From assembly GCA_944393415.1 (NCBI GenBank), contig CALYAD010000071.1, forward strand, positions 1-50,128: a stretch of 50,128 bases of DNA, read 5' to 3'. The notes beneath the pieces are model-generated. The model ran no database searches. It was not told where the DNA came from and worked only from the letters and a program-made list of their open reading frames with translations. The position numbers were made by a program, and so were the translations under genes. This document shows, piece after piece, positions 15,816 through 23,495 of this stretch. Source of the stretch: an uncultured Clostridia bacterium. GTDB taxonomy: Bacteria; Bacillota; Clostridia; Oscillospirales; CAG-272. Positions within the stretch are counted from its first letter, which is position 1. Each line of letters starts with the position of its first letter.

Positions 15816-18326
15816 ATGAATATAGGATTTGACGCAACGGCTATGTTCGGTCCGGACAGTAAGAACCGCGGGATAGGAAATTATTCGGTAAGCTTGTTTA
15901 CTACACTGATAAACAACGATAAGGAAAATAATTATTTTCTGCTGAACTGTGTGGATGACTCTTCGTTTTTACCGTACCTTGAGAATGATGCCGGGAATTT
16001 CCGGGAGGAAATTCTGTATTGCGGAATGGAAAGCGAGTTTATAAAAAAAGGATGCGAGGAAATCTACGGGGATATAGTTCGAACCTTTATAGAGCGTAAT
16101 AATATTGACGTATTTATTATGACATCACCGTTTGATTTGCAGTTTATATCATACAAAAAGGAGTGGTTTGGAAACACACATGTGTATTGTATTGTTTATG
16201 ATATAATACCGTATGTAATGAAAAAACAATATTTGAAAAGCAAAGAAGTCAGCGACAAGTATTTAAAATGCGTTGATTCTATTCGCTTTTGCGACAGATA
16301 TCTTGTTATATCGGAAAGTGTTAGGAACGACTTAGTATCTTATCTCGGATTTGACAGCAATAAAATCGACGTCATATACGGAGCATACGACAGACAATTT
16401 CAACAAATAAATATATCTGATGACGAACGATACGCTCTTTGCAGACGATTCGGGATTAATGATAAGTTTATAATGTGTACGGGCGGGGATAACTACAGAA
16501 AAAATATTTCCGGACTTATCGAAGCTTATTCAATGCTTCCTAAGGAGCTGATAGACACTTATCAGCTTGTGATAGTATGCAGACTCAATAGTGAGTCGGA
16601 AGCGAAGTACAGGCAAAAAGCTGAAAGGCTGAAGGTTGCCGGAAGGGTGGTATTTACTAATTTTGTCTCAAATGACGAGCTTGTGAGGTTTTATAACCTT
16701 GCGTATCTTATGGCGTTTCCGTCAAAGTACGAGGGGTTCGGTCTCCCTGTCGTCGAAGCGTGGGCTTGCGGAACTCCTGTTCTTACCTCGAATAACTCCA
16801 GTCTCGGAGAGATAGCCGGGAACGGAGCGGTATTGGTCGATCCTTTTGATGTCGGAAATATAGCGAGAGGACTGAAATACGCTTTAACGGAAGCAAAGCT
16901 TGACGAGATGCTCGAAATAGGGAAAAAAAGGCTTAGGGATATATTCAACTGGGATAACGTTGCCTCTATTACTCATAATTCGATAATGAAATCGGAGCCT
17001 AAAGAAGCAACTGATGGAGCGTCACAAAAAAAATGCTGTATATCGGTGTTTACTCCATTGCCTCCGAAACAATCGGGAATTTCGGATTACAGCGAGGATA
17101 TTATTCGTTCGCTTGCGCGGTGGTTTGACATAGACGTTTTCATTGACAGCGGGTATTCTGCAGGCTGTACCTTTCCTTCTAACGTATCGGTTTATTCTCA
17201 TGTTAAATATGCGGCAATGAGGGAGAAGTACCATGATACGGTTTACCAGATGGGCAATTCGGAATATCATGTCTATATGTACGATTATATCGAGCGCTAC
17301 GGCGGGACCGTTGTTCTGCACGATTTCAATATGAACGGCGTAGTCGGTTATATACAGTCGAAGGGCAGGCAGAAGCTATACGAAAAATTCGTGTATTCGG
17401 ATTACCGGGACGAGGAGGCGGAAAATATTTTTAGGACCGGACTTACCTCTCAGACTCCGCTCAACGGACTCGTGGTTAACCCGGCACACAGGGTGATCGT
17501 TCACGATAAACATTTAAAAGAAGGACTGCTTAAGCGGAATATAGGGAAAAAAGTATTTGTTATTCCTCATTACGCAAAGCCGGAAGTGATTCCGGAGGAG
17601 ACTGACAGCATCAGAGAGCGTTTTGGTTATTCAAGGGACGATATAATATTCGCGGCATTCGGCATAATAGCCGCGACAAAACGGATCATACCCTTGCTCA
17701 GCGCTTTTAAGCGCGTGCTTGAAATAAAACCGGAAGCAAAGCTGCTTTTGTGCGGAAAGCCGGAAAAGCCGATAGAAAAGGAGCTGGAGAGTTTCATAGA
17801 CCGCAATGATCTTAAGCGTAACGTAAAGGTAACGGGTTTTGTGGAACTTGAGGATTTTCTGAATTATATTGATATCTGCGATGTCTGCTTTAATCTGAGA
17901 TATCCGTACAACGGAGAGTCAAGCGGCAGTCTTGCCCGTATTTTAGCAAAGGGCAGACCGGTAGCGGTCAACCGTATAGGAAGCTTTGACAGTGTTCCTG
18001 ACGAGGCGTGTATAAAGCTGCCAAGTGTTGAGAATATGAGCGGGGATGAGGAGATAGACAATATTTACGATGTTATGAAAAGCTATATCGACGATCCTGA
18101 GGAATTCGCTAAGATAGCGGCAAACGGAAGAAAATTCGCGGAGGAAGAGCTTGATCTCAGGGTGGTCGCGGAAAAGTACCGTGACGCTCTGATGTCCTCG
18201 GTCAGATGCGGTATCACGCGCAAAGTATCCGATAGGATCCTTGAGCTTGTAAAAGACGGCGCGTATAGTGTCGCAGACAGAAAAGCGCTTGCGCATACTA
18301 TCGCTTATTCCAAAAACGAGGTCTGA
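15816..18326 (+). CDS. Two-domain GT4-type glycosyltransferase
   Basis: An 836-residue fusion of two GT-B fold glycosyltransferases. The first (about 1-385) begins MNIGFDATAMFGP, has the nucleotide-binding GGDNYRKNISGLIEAY and the E-x7-E motif PSKYEGFGLPVVEAWACGTPV. The second (about 405-836) begins ISVFTPLPPKQSGISDYSEDI and includes FAAFGIIAATKRI and YPYNGESSGSLARILAKGRPV. ATG at 15816 follows AAAAGGAT. Being in one operon with gmd and rmd, it probably transfers GDP-D-rhamnose and/or GDP-mannose to a surface glycan, each domain making a different linkage. Acceptor and export system are outside the window or elsewhere. Confidence 0.9.
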   Translation: MNIGFDATAMFGPDSKNRGIGNYSVSLFTTLINNDKENNYFLLNCVDDSSFLPYLENDAGNFREEILYCGMESEFIKKGCEEIYGDIVRTFIERNNIDVFIMTSPFDLQFISYKKEWFGNTHVYCIVYDIIPYVMKKQYLKSKEVSDKYLKCVDSIRFCDRYLVISESVRNDLVSYLGFDSNKIDVIYGAYDRQFQQINISDDERYALCRRFGINDKFIMCTGGDNYRKNISGLIEAYSMLPKELIDTYQLVIVCRLNSESEAKYRQKAERLKVAGRVVFTNFVSNDELVRFYNLAYLMAFPSKYEGFGLPVVEAWACGTPVLTSNNSSLGEIAGNGAVLVDPFDVGNIARGLKYALTEAKLDEMLEIGKKRLRDIFNWDNVASITHNSIMKSEPKEATDGASQKKCCISVFTPLPPKQSGISDYSEDIIRSLARWFDIDVFIDSGYSAGCTFPSNVSVYSHVKYAAMREKYHDTVYQMGNSEYHVYMYDYIERYGGTVVLHDFNMNGVVGYIQSKGRQKLYEKFVYSDYRDEEAENIFRTGLTSQTPLNGLVVNPAHRVIVHDKHLKEGLLKRNIGKKVFVIPHYAKPEVIPEETDSIRERFGYSRDDIIFAAFGIIAATKRIIPLLSAFKRVLEIKPEAKLLLCGKPEKPIEKELESFIDRNDLKRNVKVTGFVELEDFLNYIDICDVCFNLRYPYNGESSGSLARILAKGRPVAVNRIGSFDSVPDEACIKLPSVENMSGDEEIDNIYDVMKSYIDDPEEFAKIAANGRKFAEEELDLRVVAEKYRDALMSSVRCGITRKVSDRILELVKDGAYSVADRKALAHTIAYSKNEV

Positions 18327-18402
18327 AACAGTTGACCGGTTTGTTTGGTATTAAGCGATGAAAATAAGAAAGTAAATCTCACATTAAAAAGGAAAGGAGG
18401 AA

Positions 18403-18506
18403 GGGTTTTCGCCTTTTTACCGATGGTTTGGCAGGATAATGGTTTTTTATATTCCGCTTGAATACCTAAAAGAACTGTTATTTTTACCGTGTCAAGGCGA
18501 AAACCC
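18403..18506 (+). repeat. 104-bp element bounded by 13-bp inverted repeats
   Basis: GGGTTTTCGCCTT (18403-18415) and AAGGCGAAAACCC (18494-18506) are perfect inverted repeats. The interior also has TTTTTACCG twice as a direct repeat. A strong purine-rich GGAAAGGAGGAAG stands just before the left arm with no start codon at usable distance. It could be a small MITE-like insertion or a leader stem ahead of the serpin gene. Confidence 0.45.
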
Positions 18507-18522
18507 ATGATACGAAAAGACT

Positions 18523-19863
18523 ATGTATAATATGTCGAATAAACGAAAGCGGCGATATTTTGCTGTGGTTTCTCTCCTGCTCGCCATAATATCACTGATG
18601 ACCTCATGTATGACGGGATATACGGAGGATCCGGATATTTCGAGCAACCAGGAGCTGCCGGAGCGTGATCTGATGAAAAACATATCGCCCTCCCCCGTGC
18701 CTGAAAAATTGCCGGACGAGGACTTTTACACTATGGTAAACGATTTTACCTCAAGGCTTTTCATAGAGATGTATCAGACCGGCGAAAATATAGCGGTATC
18801 ACCGGTAAGCGTGCTTCAGTCGCTGCTGCTGACGGCAAACGCGGCAGAGGGAAAATCCCGAGATGAAATAATCAACAGTGTAAACCGTTACATGGAGCTT
18901 GACGATCTCAATGCGTACATGGCTACATATGCAAATAATCTGATGGTAGAGCACGACGCCGAAATGGCGGTGTCTGTCTGGTCTTACAGATATTCGGAAA
19001 ATATTACCCCGGTCACGTCATTTCTGCAGCTGAGCGTTGATTACTATCTCGGAAAGGCGTATCTTCTGGAGCTTGCCGAGGATTATACACAGCTCGTGAC
19101 GGAATGGATGACCGGATATGCCGGATTAAAGAACACTGACGGGCTGGACATAGTTCCTCCGTCGGATGGGAAATCAGTCAGTATTATAGGTATGCTTACG
19201 GGGAACTTCAAGTGGACGGAGCCGTTTTCCGAGACTGTTTCGGGAACTTTTCAAAGCGGCGACCAAACATATGAAACGGATTATATGGTATCATACGAAA
19301 ATGCCGCTATTTCGTACAGCTATGCCTCGGGAATTCTGAAGGAGCTTGAAAACGGTATGAGTATGGCGCTTCTTAAGCCGGAGCATGGCTTCAGCCTTGA
19401 AACGGTTATACTCCATCTCAGCGCGGGAAGGATAACCCGTATTCTCGAGTCGGTAAGCTACGAAGAGGAAATGAAGGTCAGTGTACCGTCATTTTCGTTC
19501 ACCGGCTCTCCGGATATCGTATCGGCGCTGCGGAATTGCGGTGTGAAAACGGTATTTGACAATATAAATTCCGATATCAGCAATATGTTCGGCGGCGGAA
19601 GGATGTATATCGGAAATATTTCGTCTCCGGTCAAGCTTGATTTCGGAGCAGGGGGCGTTTCGCTTGACGGATCGGATACGGAAATTGAGTTATCGGAGTC
19701 CGAGACAGTGGAAGGCGATTACACCGAGATGGTATTTGATACCCCGTTTATGTATATACTTTTTGACGGGAACGGCTGCCCCGTCCTGATAGGAAAGGTC
19801 GAGCTTCCGGACTCCGCGGTCTCCGCGTCCGGCTCTGAGAACGAAGCAACAGATATTATGTAG
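18523..19863 (+). CDS. Serpin family protein, predicted lipoprotein
   Basis: A 446-residue protein of the serine protease inhibitor fold, anchored outside the cell. Residues 8-31 are a basic then hydrophobic signal ending in the lipobox MTSC. Serpin landmarks are NIAVSPVSVLQSLLLTANAAEGKSRDEI, a KWTEPF shutter-type segment, VSVPSFSFTGSPDIVSALRNCGVKTVFD and DTPFMYILFDGNGCPVLIGKV at the end. The spacing of the reactive loop (between VKLDF and DTPF) is near normal, but the usual small-residue hinge is replaced by FGAGGVSLDGSDTE, so inhibition is doubtful. ATG at 18523 or 18532; neither has a strong ribosome site. Confidence 0.85.
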   Translation: MYNMSNKRKRRYFAVVSLLLAIISLMTSCMTGYTEDPDISSNQELPERDLMKNISPSPVPEKLPDEDFYTMVNDFTSRLFIEMYQTGENIAVSPVSVLQSLLLTANAAEGKSRDEIINSVNRYMELDDLNAYMATYANNLMVEHDAEMAVSVWSYRYSENITPVTSFLQLSVDYYLGKAYLLELAEDYTQLVTEWMTGYAGLKNTDGLDIVPPSDGKSVSIIGMLTGNFKWTEPFSETVSGTFQSGDQTYETDYMVSYENAAISYSYASGILKELENGMSMALLKPEHGFSLETVILHLSAGRITRILESVSYEEEMKVSVPSFSFTGSPDIVSALRNCGVKTVFDNINSDISNMFGGGRMYIGNISSPVKLDFGAGGVSLDGSDTEIELSESETVEGDYTEMVFDTPFMYILFDGNGCPVLIGKVELPDSAVSASGSENEATDIM

Positions 19864-19881
19864 ACTCATATAATAAAAATG

Positions 19882-19902
19882 CCGGACTTTTAAAAAGTCC
19901 GG
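19882..19902 (+). terminator. Hairpin after the serpin gene
   Basis: CCGGACTTT-TAA-AAAGTCCGG, 19 bp after the serpin stop codon. No U-tract follows on the plus strand, although A-rich sequence precedes it, so it is a weak terminator candidate. Confidence 0.45.
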
Positions 19903-19975
19903 AAAAGCGGCGTTAATTTGTCAAGGCATAACGCGCGAAACTCGTATTCTGCGTAAGAAAGGAATGATTACAATA

Positions 19976-20596
19976 ATGAAGGTATTACTTGTAAACGGAG
20001 GTCCGCATAAGAACGGAGCGACAGACTGCGCTCTCAGGGCAGTGTCGGAAGCTTTAGCTGACGAGGGTGTGGAGTCAGAAATTTTCTGGCTCGGTAACGA
20101 GCCTGTGGCGGCTTGTATAGGATGCTATGCCTGCAAAAAAACCGGGAAATGCTTTAAAGACGACGTGGTCAATAAGGTAGCGGCAAGACTGGATGAGTTT
20201 GACGGCTTTGTTTTTGGCTCGCCGGTACACTACGCGGCGACGAGCGGCGCTCTGTCGTCCTTTATGGACAGACTTTTTATGTCAGCGGGTGAGAAAATGT
20301 ATATGAAGCCTGCGGCGGCTGTGGTAAGCTGTCGAAGAGGCGGAGCGAGCGCGGCGTTTGATGAGATAAACAAGTATTTCACAATTTCTTCAATGCCCGT
20401 CGTATCTTCTCAGTACTGGAATCAGATTCACGGTTCGAACGCGCAGGAGGCAATGCAGGATCTTGAAGGTATACAGACTATGAAAACGCTCGGTAAAAAC
20501 ATGGCGTTTCTTCTGAAATGCATCGAAGCCGGAAAGGCGTCGGGTATATCGCTTCCGGAAAGAGAACCTTTGGTGCGTACCAATTTTATCCGCTGA
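19976..20596 (+). CDS. Iron-sulfur flavoprotein / NADPH-dependent FMN reductase family protein
   Basis: A 206-residue flavodoxin-fold protein. The N-terminal strand and phosphate loop is KVLLVNGGPHKNGATDCAL, and the cysteine cluster CIGCYACKKTGKC (about residues 46-58) is typical of clostridial and archaeal iron-sulfur flavoproteins. FGSPVHYAATSGALSSFMDR is the second FMN-binding loop. I chose the ATG at 19976, 12 nt after AAAGGA, because the ATG at 19964 touches the ribosome site. It likely moves electrons from a ferredoxin or NAD(P)H to a quinone, oxygen or aromatic acceptor. A thioredoxin-reductase-like gene follows after 75 bp. Confidence 0.88.
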   Translation: MKVLLVNGGPHKNGATDCALRAVSEALADEGVESEIFWLGNEPVAACIGCYACKKTGKCFKDDVVNKVAARLDEFDGFVFGSPVHYAATSGALSSFMDRLFMSAGEKMYMKPAAAVVSCRRGGASAAFDEINKYFTISSMPVVSSQYWNQIHGSNAQEAMQDLEGIQTMKTLGKNMAFLLKCIEAGKASGISLPEREPLVRTNFIR

Positions 20597-20671
20597 GGCG
20601 GCAAGGAAAGTACTGTTGGTTTGCGAAAGGTAAGTCAAAAAGCTCATGGGAAGAAAGGAATGTGCGTTAAT

Positions 20672-20869
20672 ATGAAAATAACTCTCAATCCCGATGAGGA
20701 AATAGTCCGGGCTATAAAGGAAGGCCTGGATAAGAAAGGCGGATATTGTCCATGCCGTATTGAGATAAACGAGGATACCAAATGTATGTGCAAGGAGTTC
20801 AGGGAACAGATAAAGGACCCGGAATTCGAAGGATACTGCCACTGTATGCTTTACTATAAGTCTAAATAA
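20672..20869 (+). CDS. Ferredoxin-thioredoxin reductase catalytic-subunit-like protein
   Basis: A 65-residue protein with the three paired-cysteine motifs of FTR catalytic chains: C26-P-C28, C38-M-C40 and C56-H-C58. In plant FTR these bind a 4Fe-4S cluster next to a redox-active disulfide. Spacing here (CPC-X9-CMC-X15-CHC) differs from the classical CPC-X16-CPC-X8-CHC, as in short anaerobe homologues. ATG at 20672 follows AAAGGA; longer starts lack one. It follows the iron-sulfur flavoprotein gene and may form a redox pair with it. No separate FTR variable subunit is seen here. Confidence 0.85.
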   Translation: MKITLNPDEEIVRAIKEGLDKKGGYCPCRIEINEDTKCMCKEFREQIKDPEFEGYCHCMLYYKSK

Positions 20870-20946
20870 GTTTTTTCCAAAAAATCTCTGTTAAATAATT
20901 GTCGGATTTAAGCGGGTTATTTCTTCCCGCCTGATACATACTTTTG

Positions 20947-21003
20947 TAAGAAAAGTTTTAGGAAGATCGTAAGAAACCCTTTTTTCAAAAAGGGTTTCTT
21001 ACG
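20947..21003 (+). repeat. R-family hairpin repeat, copy R3
   Basis: AGAAAAGTTTTAGGAAGATC followed by a GTAAGAAACCC/GGGTTTCTTAC hairpin, 79 bp after the FTR-like gene. Its left arm is identical to that of R2. It opens a 450-bp gene-free stretch (20870-21320) that holds two more copies and a GGGGTG/CACCCC hairpin at 21012-21037. Confidence 0.6.
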
Positions 21004-21047
21004 TAATATATGGGGTGATTCTTTCAAGAAGCACCCCTTTGACTTGC

Positions 21048-21160
21048 TTAAGAAAACTTCTTAAAAGAAGTTTTCTTAACAACTTTCAAGAACTTTTCTA
21101 TAAAGGGTAAAAGATATGAGAAAGCGGCTTTGTCACATCGCCGTCTCCGACTTCTCCATA
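21048..21160 (-). repeat. R-family repeat, extended copy R3b
   Basis: Read on the minus strand: TGGAGAAGTCGGAGACGGCGA (about 21157-21137), AAGCCGC, then AGAAAAGTTCTTGAAAG and the hairpin TTAAGAAAACTTC/GAAGTTTTCTTAA. The first block is identical to one ahead of copy R7 (44751-44773), showing the family has a longer 5' part. Confidence 0.55.
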
Positions 21161-21255
21161 CTTCGGTGTAGCGCCGGCGCGCTGCTCTGAGCTTAAAAAA
21201 AGCCGGAGGCGGAGACGTAACGCCCCGCCTTATGGAATCAGTCGTAAACACTTTA

Positions 21256-21306
21256 AGAGAAGTTTTTGGGAAGTTTAAGAAACCCTTTTTCAAAAAGGGT
21301 TTCTTT
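21256..21306 (+). repeat. R-family hairpin repeat, copy R4
   Basis: AGAGAAGTTTTTGGGAAG, then the perfect AAGAAACCC/GGGTTTCTT hairpin, immediately beyond the stop of the minus-strand isomerase gene. A run of C follows at 21307-21315. Confidence 0.6.
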
Positions 21307-21320
21307 CCCCCCCCCTGTAA

Positions 21321-22289
21321 TCAAGCCCAGGACATGCTGCCCGGCTTAGGCTCGGAAATAATGGATTGTTTAAGGAAAGCGATAGCCTTTTCAAGACCCT
21401 CGTCAATTGACATAAGGCTGTCCTCATGCTCGATGGAAAGGACCTTGTCGTATCCCACAAGACGCAGATTGGAGATAAGGTCTCTCCAGTACTGAAGCCC
21501 GTTTCCGTATCCGACAGCGCGGAATACCCAGCTGCGGTGTATCTCATCGCTGTAGTGTTTGGTATCAAGCACGCCGAATTTAGCGGTGTTGTAGGGATCG
21601 ATCTTGGTATCCTTCGCGTGTACATGATAGATCGCGCCCTCAAGCGCGCGGATAGCCGCGACCGGGTCCATGCCCTGCCAGATAAGATGTGACGGGTCGA
21701 AATTCGCGCCGATGGTATCGCCGACGGCCGCTCTGAGACGGAGCAGGGTTTCGGGGTTATAAACACAGAAGCCGGGATGCATTTCCAGCGCGATCTTCTT
21801 TACTCCGTGAGCGTTCGCGAAGCTGACCGCTTCTTTCCAGTATGGAATCAGCACCTCGTTCCACTGCCAATCGAGGATCTTAAGGTAATCGTCAGGCCAA
21901 GGACAAGTAACCCAGTTCGGATACTTCGCGCCCTCATGGTCTCCGGGACAGCCGGAAAAGGCGATTATGGTATCGACACCTATTTTTTCCGCGAGCAGGA
22001 TCGCGTTGCGGAAATCCGAATCGTATTCGGCTGCGACTTTTTTATCGGGATGCACAGGGTTGCCGTGAGCGGCGAGCGCGGCGACCTCAAGCCCGTATTT
22101 ATCTATCGTCGCCTTGAATTCGTCAAGCTTCTTTTCGTCCACAAGCAGCTCCGCGGGGTTGCAGTGAGCCTTTCCGGGATAGCCTCCGGCGCCTATTTCC
22201 ACAGCCTCCACCCCAAGGGATTTGAGACGCGCGAGAGTTTCGTCAAGCGTTTTAGAGCCGTAAAGATTTGCGAGTACACAAAGTTTCAT
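21321..22289 (-). CDS. Sugar phosphate isomerase/epimerase family (TIM barrel)
   Basis: A 322-residue xylose-isomerase-like TIM barrel protein. Metal-ligand positions of the family are visible in ALEMHPGF (Glu), GANFDPSHL (Asp/His), YHVHAKDT (His) and LSIEHED (Glu). It is 23 bp downstream of a Gfo/Idh/MocA dehydrogenase, a pairing common in catabolism of inositols, keto-sugars and modified glucosides, where one enzyme oxidises and the other isomerises, epimerises or cleaves. The ATG at 22289 has AAAGGCAAAAGGTC upstream. The substrate is unknown. Repeat R4 follows. Confidence 0.9.
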   Translation of the reverse strand: MKLCVLANLYGSKTLDETLARLKSLGVEAVEIGAGGYPGKAHCNPAELLVDEKKLDEFKATIDKYGLEVAALAAHGNPVHPDKKVAAEYDSDFRNAILLAEKIGVDTIIAFSGCPGDHEGAKYPNWVTCPWPDDYLKILDWQWNEVLIPYWKEAVSFANAHGVKKIALEMHPGFCVYNPETLLRLRAAVGDTIGANFDPSHLIWQGMDPVAAIRALEGAIYHVHAKDTKIDPYNTAKFGVLDTKHYSDEIHRSWVFRAVGYGNGLQYWRDLISNLRLVGYDKVLSIEHEDSLMSIDEGLEKAIAFLKQSIISEPKPGSMSWA

Positions 22290-22312
22290 AAATCTGACCT
22301 TTTGCCTTTCTT

Positions 22313-23410
22313 TTAATCTTCTTTAAAATTATAGATAGTTCCGGTTTTAGCGGACTCGTATATACCTTCAAGTATTCTTGTGACACAGTATGCCTGCTCG
22401 GGAAGCACACAGGGATCGGTATCGTTAACGACAGCGTCTATCCACTGCTTTGCCTCGAGGTCGGCGGCGCTGGGGTTGCTGTTTCCGTCAAAGAACGCGA
22501 CGCCTCCCGCCGAAAGATCGGGCGTTGTTACGTACTGGCGTCCGTTTCTCACGCCGTTAATCTGCACCTTGTCTCCGGGAAGCAGCATTCCTCCGGCAAG
22601 GGTTCCGCATACGGAGGTAACAGCCTCGCGCACCTCGGTGGTGTTGAGCGCCCAGGAGGACTCAAGGTTTATCGTCGCGCCGTTTTCCATAACCACAAAC
22701 CCGAACGCGCTGTCCTCGACCGTGAATTTAGCGGGATCCCAGTCTCCCCAAGCGTTTCCGGTATTGGTCTGGTTGTTCAGCTTATGATAGGTGGTGCCGA
22801 CGCAGTACTTGGGCTTGTAGTTATTCATTACCCAAAGTGTAAGGTCAAGAGCGTGAGTACCGATATCGATAAGGGGACCGCCGCCCTGCTCATATTCGTT
22901 GAGGAAAACGCCCCATGTCGGGACCGCTCTGCGGCGGATAGCGGTGGCTTTGGCGTAGTAAATATCACCGAACACACCCTGCTCAGCCTCTGCCTTAAGA
23001 TACTTCGAATCGGCACGCTGTCTGCTCTGATATCCGATAGTAAGCTTTTTGCCGGTACGCTTTGCGGCGTCAAGCATTTTCTTTGCCTCGGCTGAGTTTA
23101 TCGCCATAGGCTTTTCGCACATGACGTGCTTTCCGGACTCAAGCGCATCAACGGTTATGAAGCTGTGCGCGCGGTTCGGGGTGCAGACATGAACCACTTC
23201 AATGCTTGTATCCTTGAGAAGCTCCCTGTAATCCTCATACACCGCGGCGTCGGGAGTACCGTAGTCCTTTGCCGCCTTTACAGCCCTCTCGCGCACGATA
23301 TCGCAGAACGCGACCATCTCGACGTTTCTAAGCTTCTTCAGCGAAGGCATGTGTTTGCCGTTTGCGATTCCTCCGCATCCGATGATACCAACTCTTACTT
23401 TTCTGTCCAT
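22313..23410 (-). CDS. Gfo/Idh/MocA family NAD(P)-dependent oxidoreductase
   Basis: A 365-residue dehydrogenase with the Rossmann motif GIIGCGGIANGKHMPSL, the family CEKPMAI motif (Glu-Lys-Pro) and the active-site GGGPLIDIGTHALDLTLW. ATG at 23410 follows GAGAAAGGAT. It shares an operon with the isomerase-like gene downstream. It is only distantly similar to the family member at 257-1303. A CCCGT/ACGGG hairpin lies in the 85-bp gap from the upstream lipoprotein gene. Confidence 0.92.
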   Translation of the reverse strand: MDRKVRVGIIGCGGIANGKHMPSLKKLRNVEMVAFCDIVRERAVKAAKDYGTPDAAVYEDYRELLKDTSIEVVHVCTPNRAHSFITVDALESGKHVMCEKPMAINSAEAKKMLDAAKRTGKKLTIGYQSRQRADSKYLKAEAEQGVFGDIYYAKATAIRRRAVPTWGVFLNEYEQGGGPLIDIGTHALDLTLWVMNNYKPKYCVGTTYHKLNNQTNTGNAWGDWDPAKFTVEDSAFGFVVMENGATINLESSWALNTTEVREAVTSVCGTLAGGMLLPGDKVQINGVRNGRQYVTTPDLSAGGVAFFDGNSNPSAADLEAKQWIDAVVNDTDPCVLPEQAYCVTRILEGIYESAKTGTIYNFKED

Positions 23411-23495
23411 TTTATTTTATCCTTTCTCGATAAAAATTATTTTTTATTAATCTACCCGTTTTCACGGGTATTTTTTTAAAAAATCGGTCACGGGG

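Noticed and set aside
18422..18460. 12-codon leader peptide frame before the serpin (ATG at 18422)
   Set aside because: The strong ribosome site is about 22 nt away, too far for normal initiation, and the frame lies inside the inverted-repeat segment.
20390..20842. 150-residue minus-strand frame
   Set aside because: It runs opposite two well-supported genes (flavoprotein and FTR-like) and has no motif.
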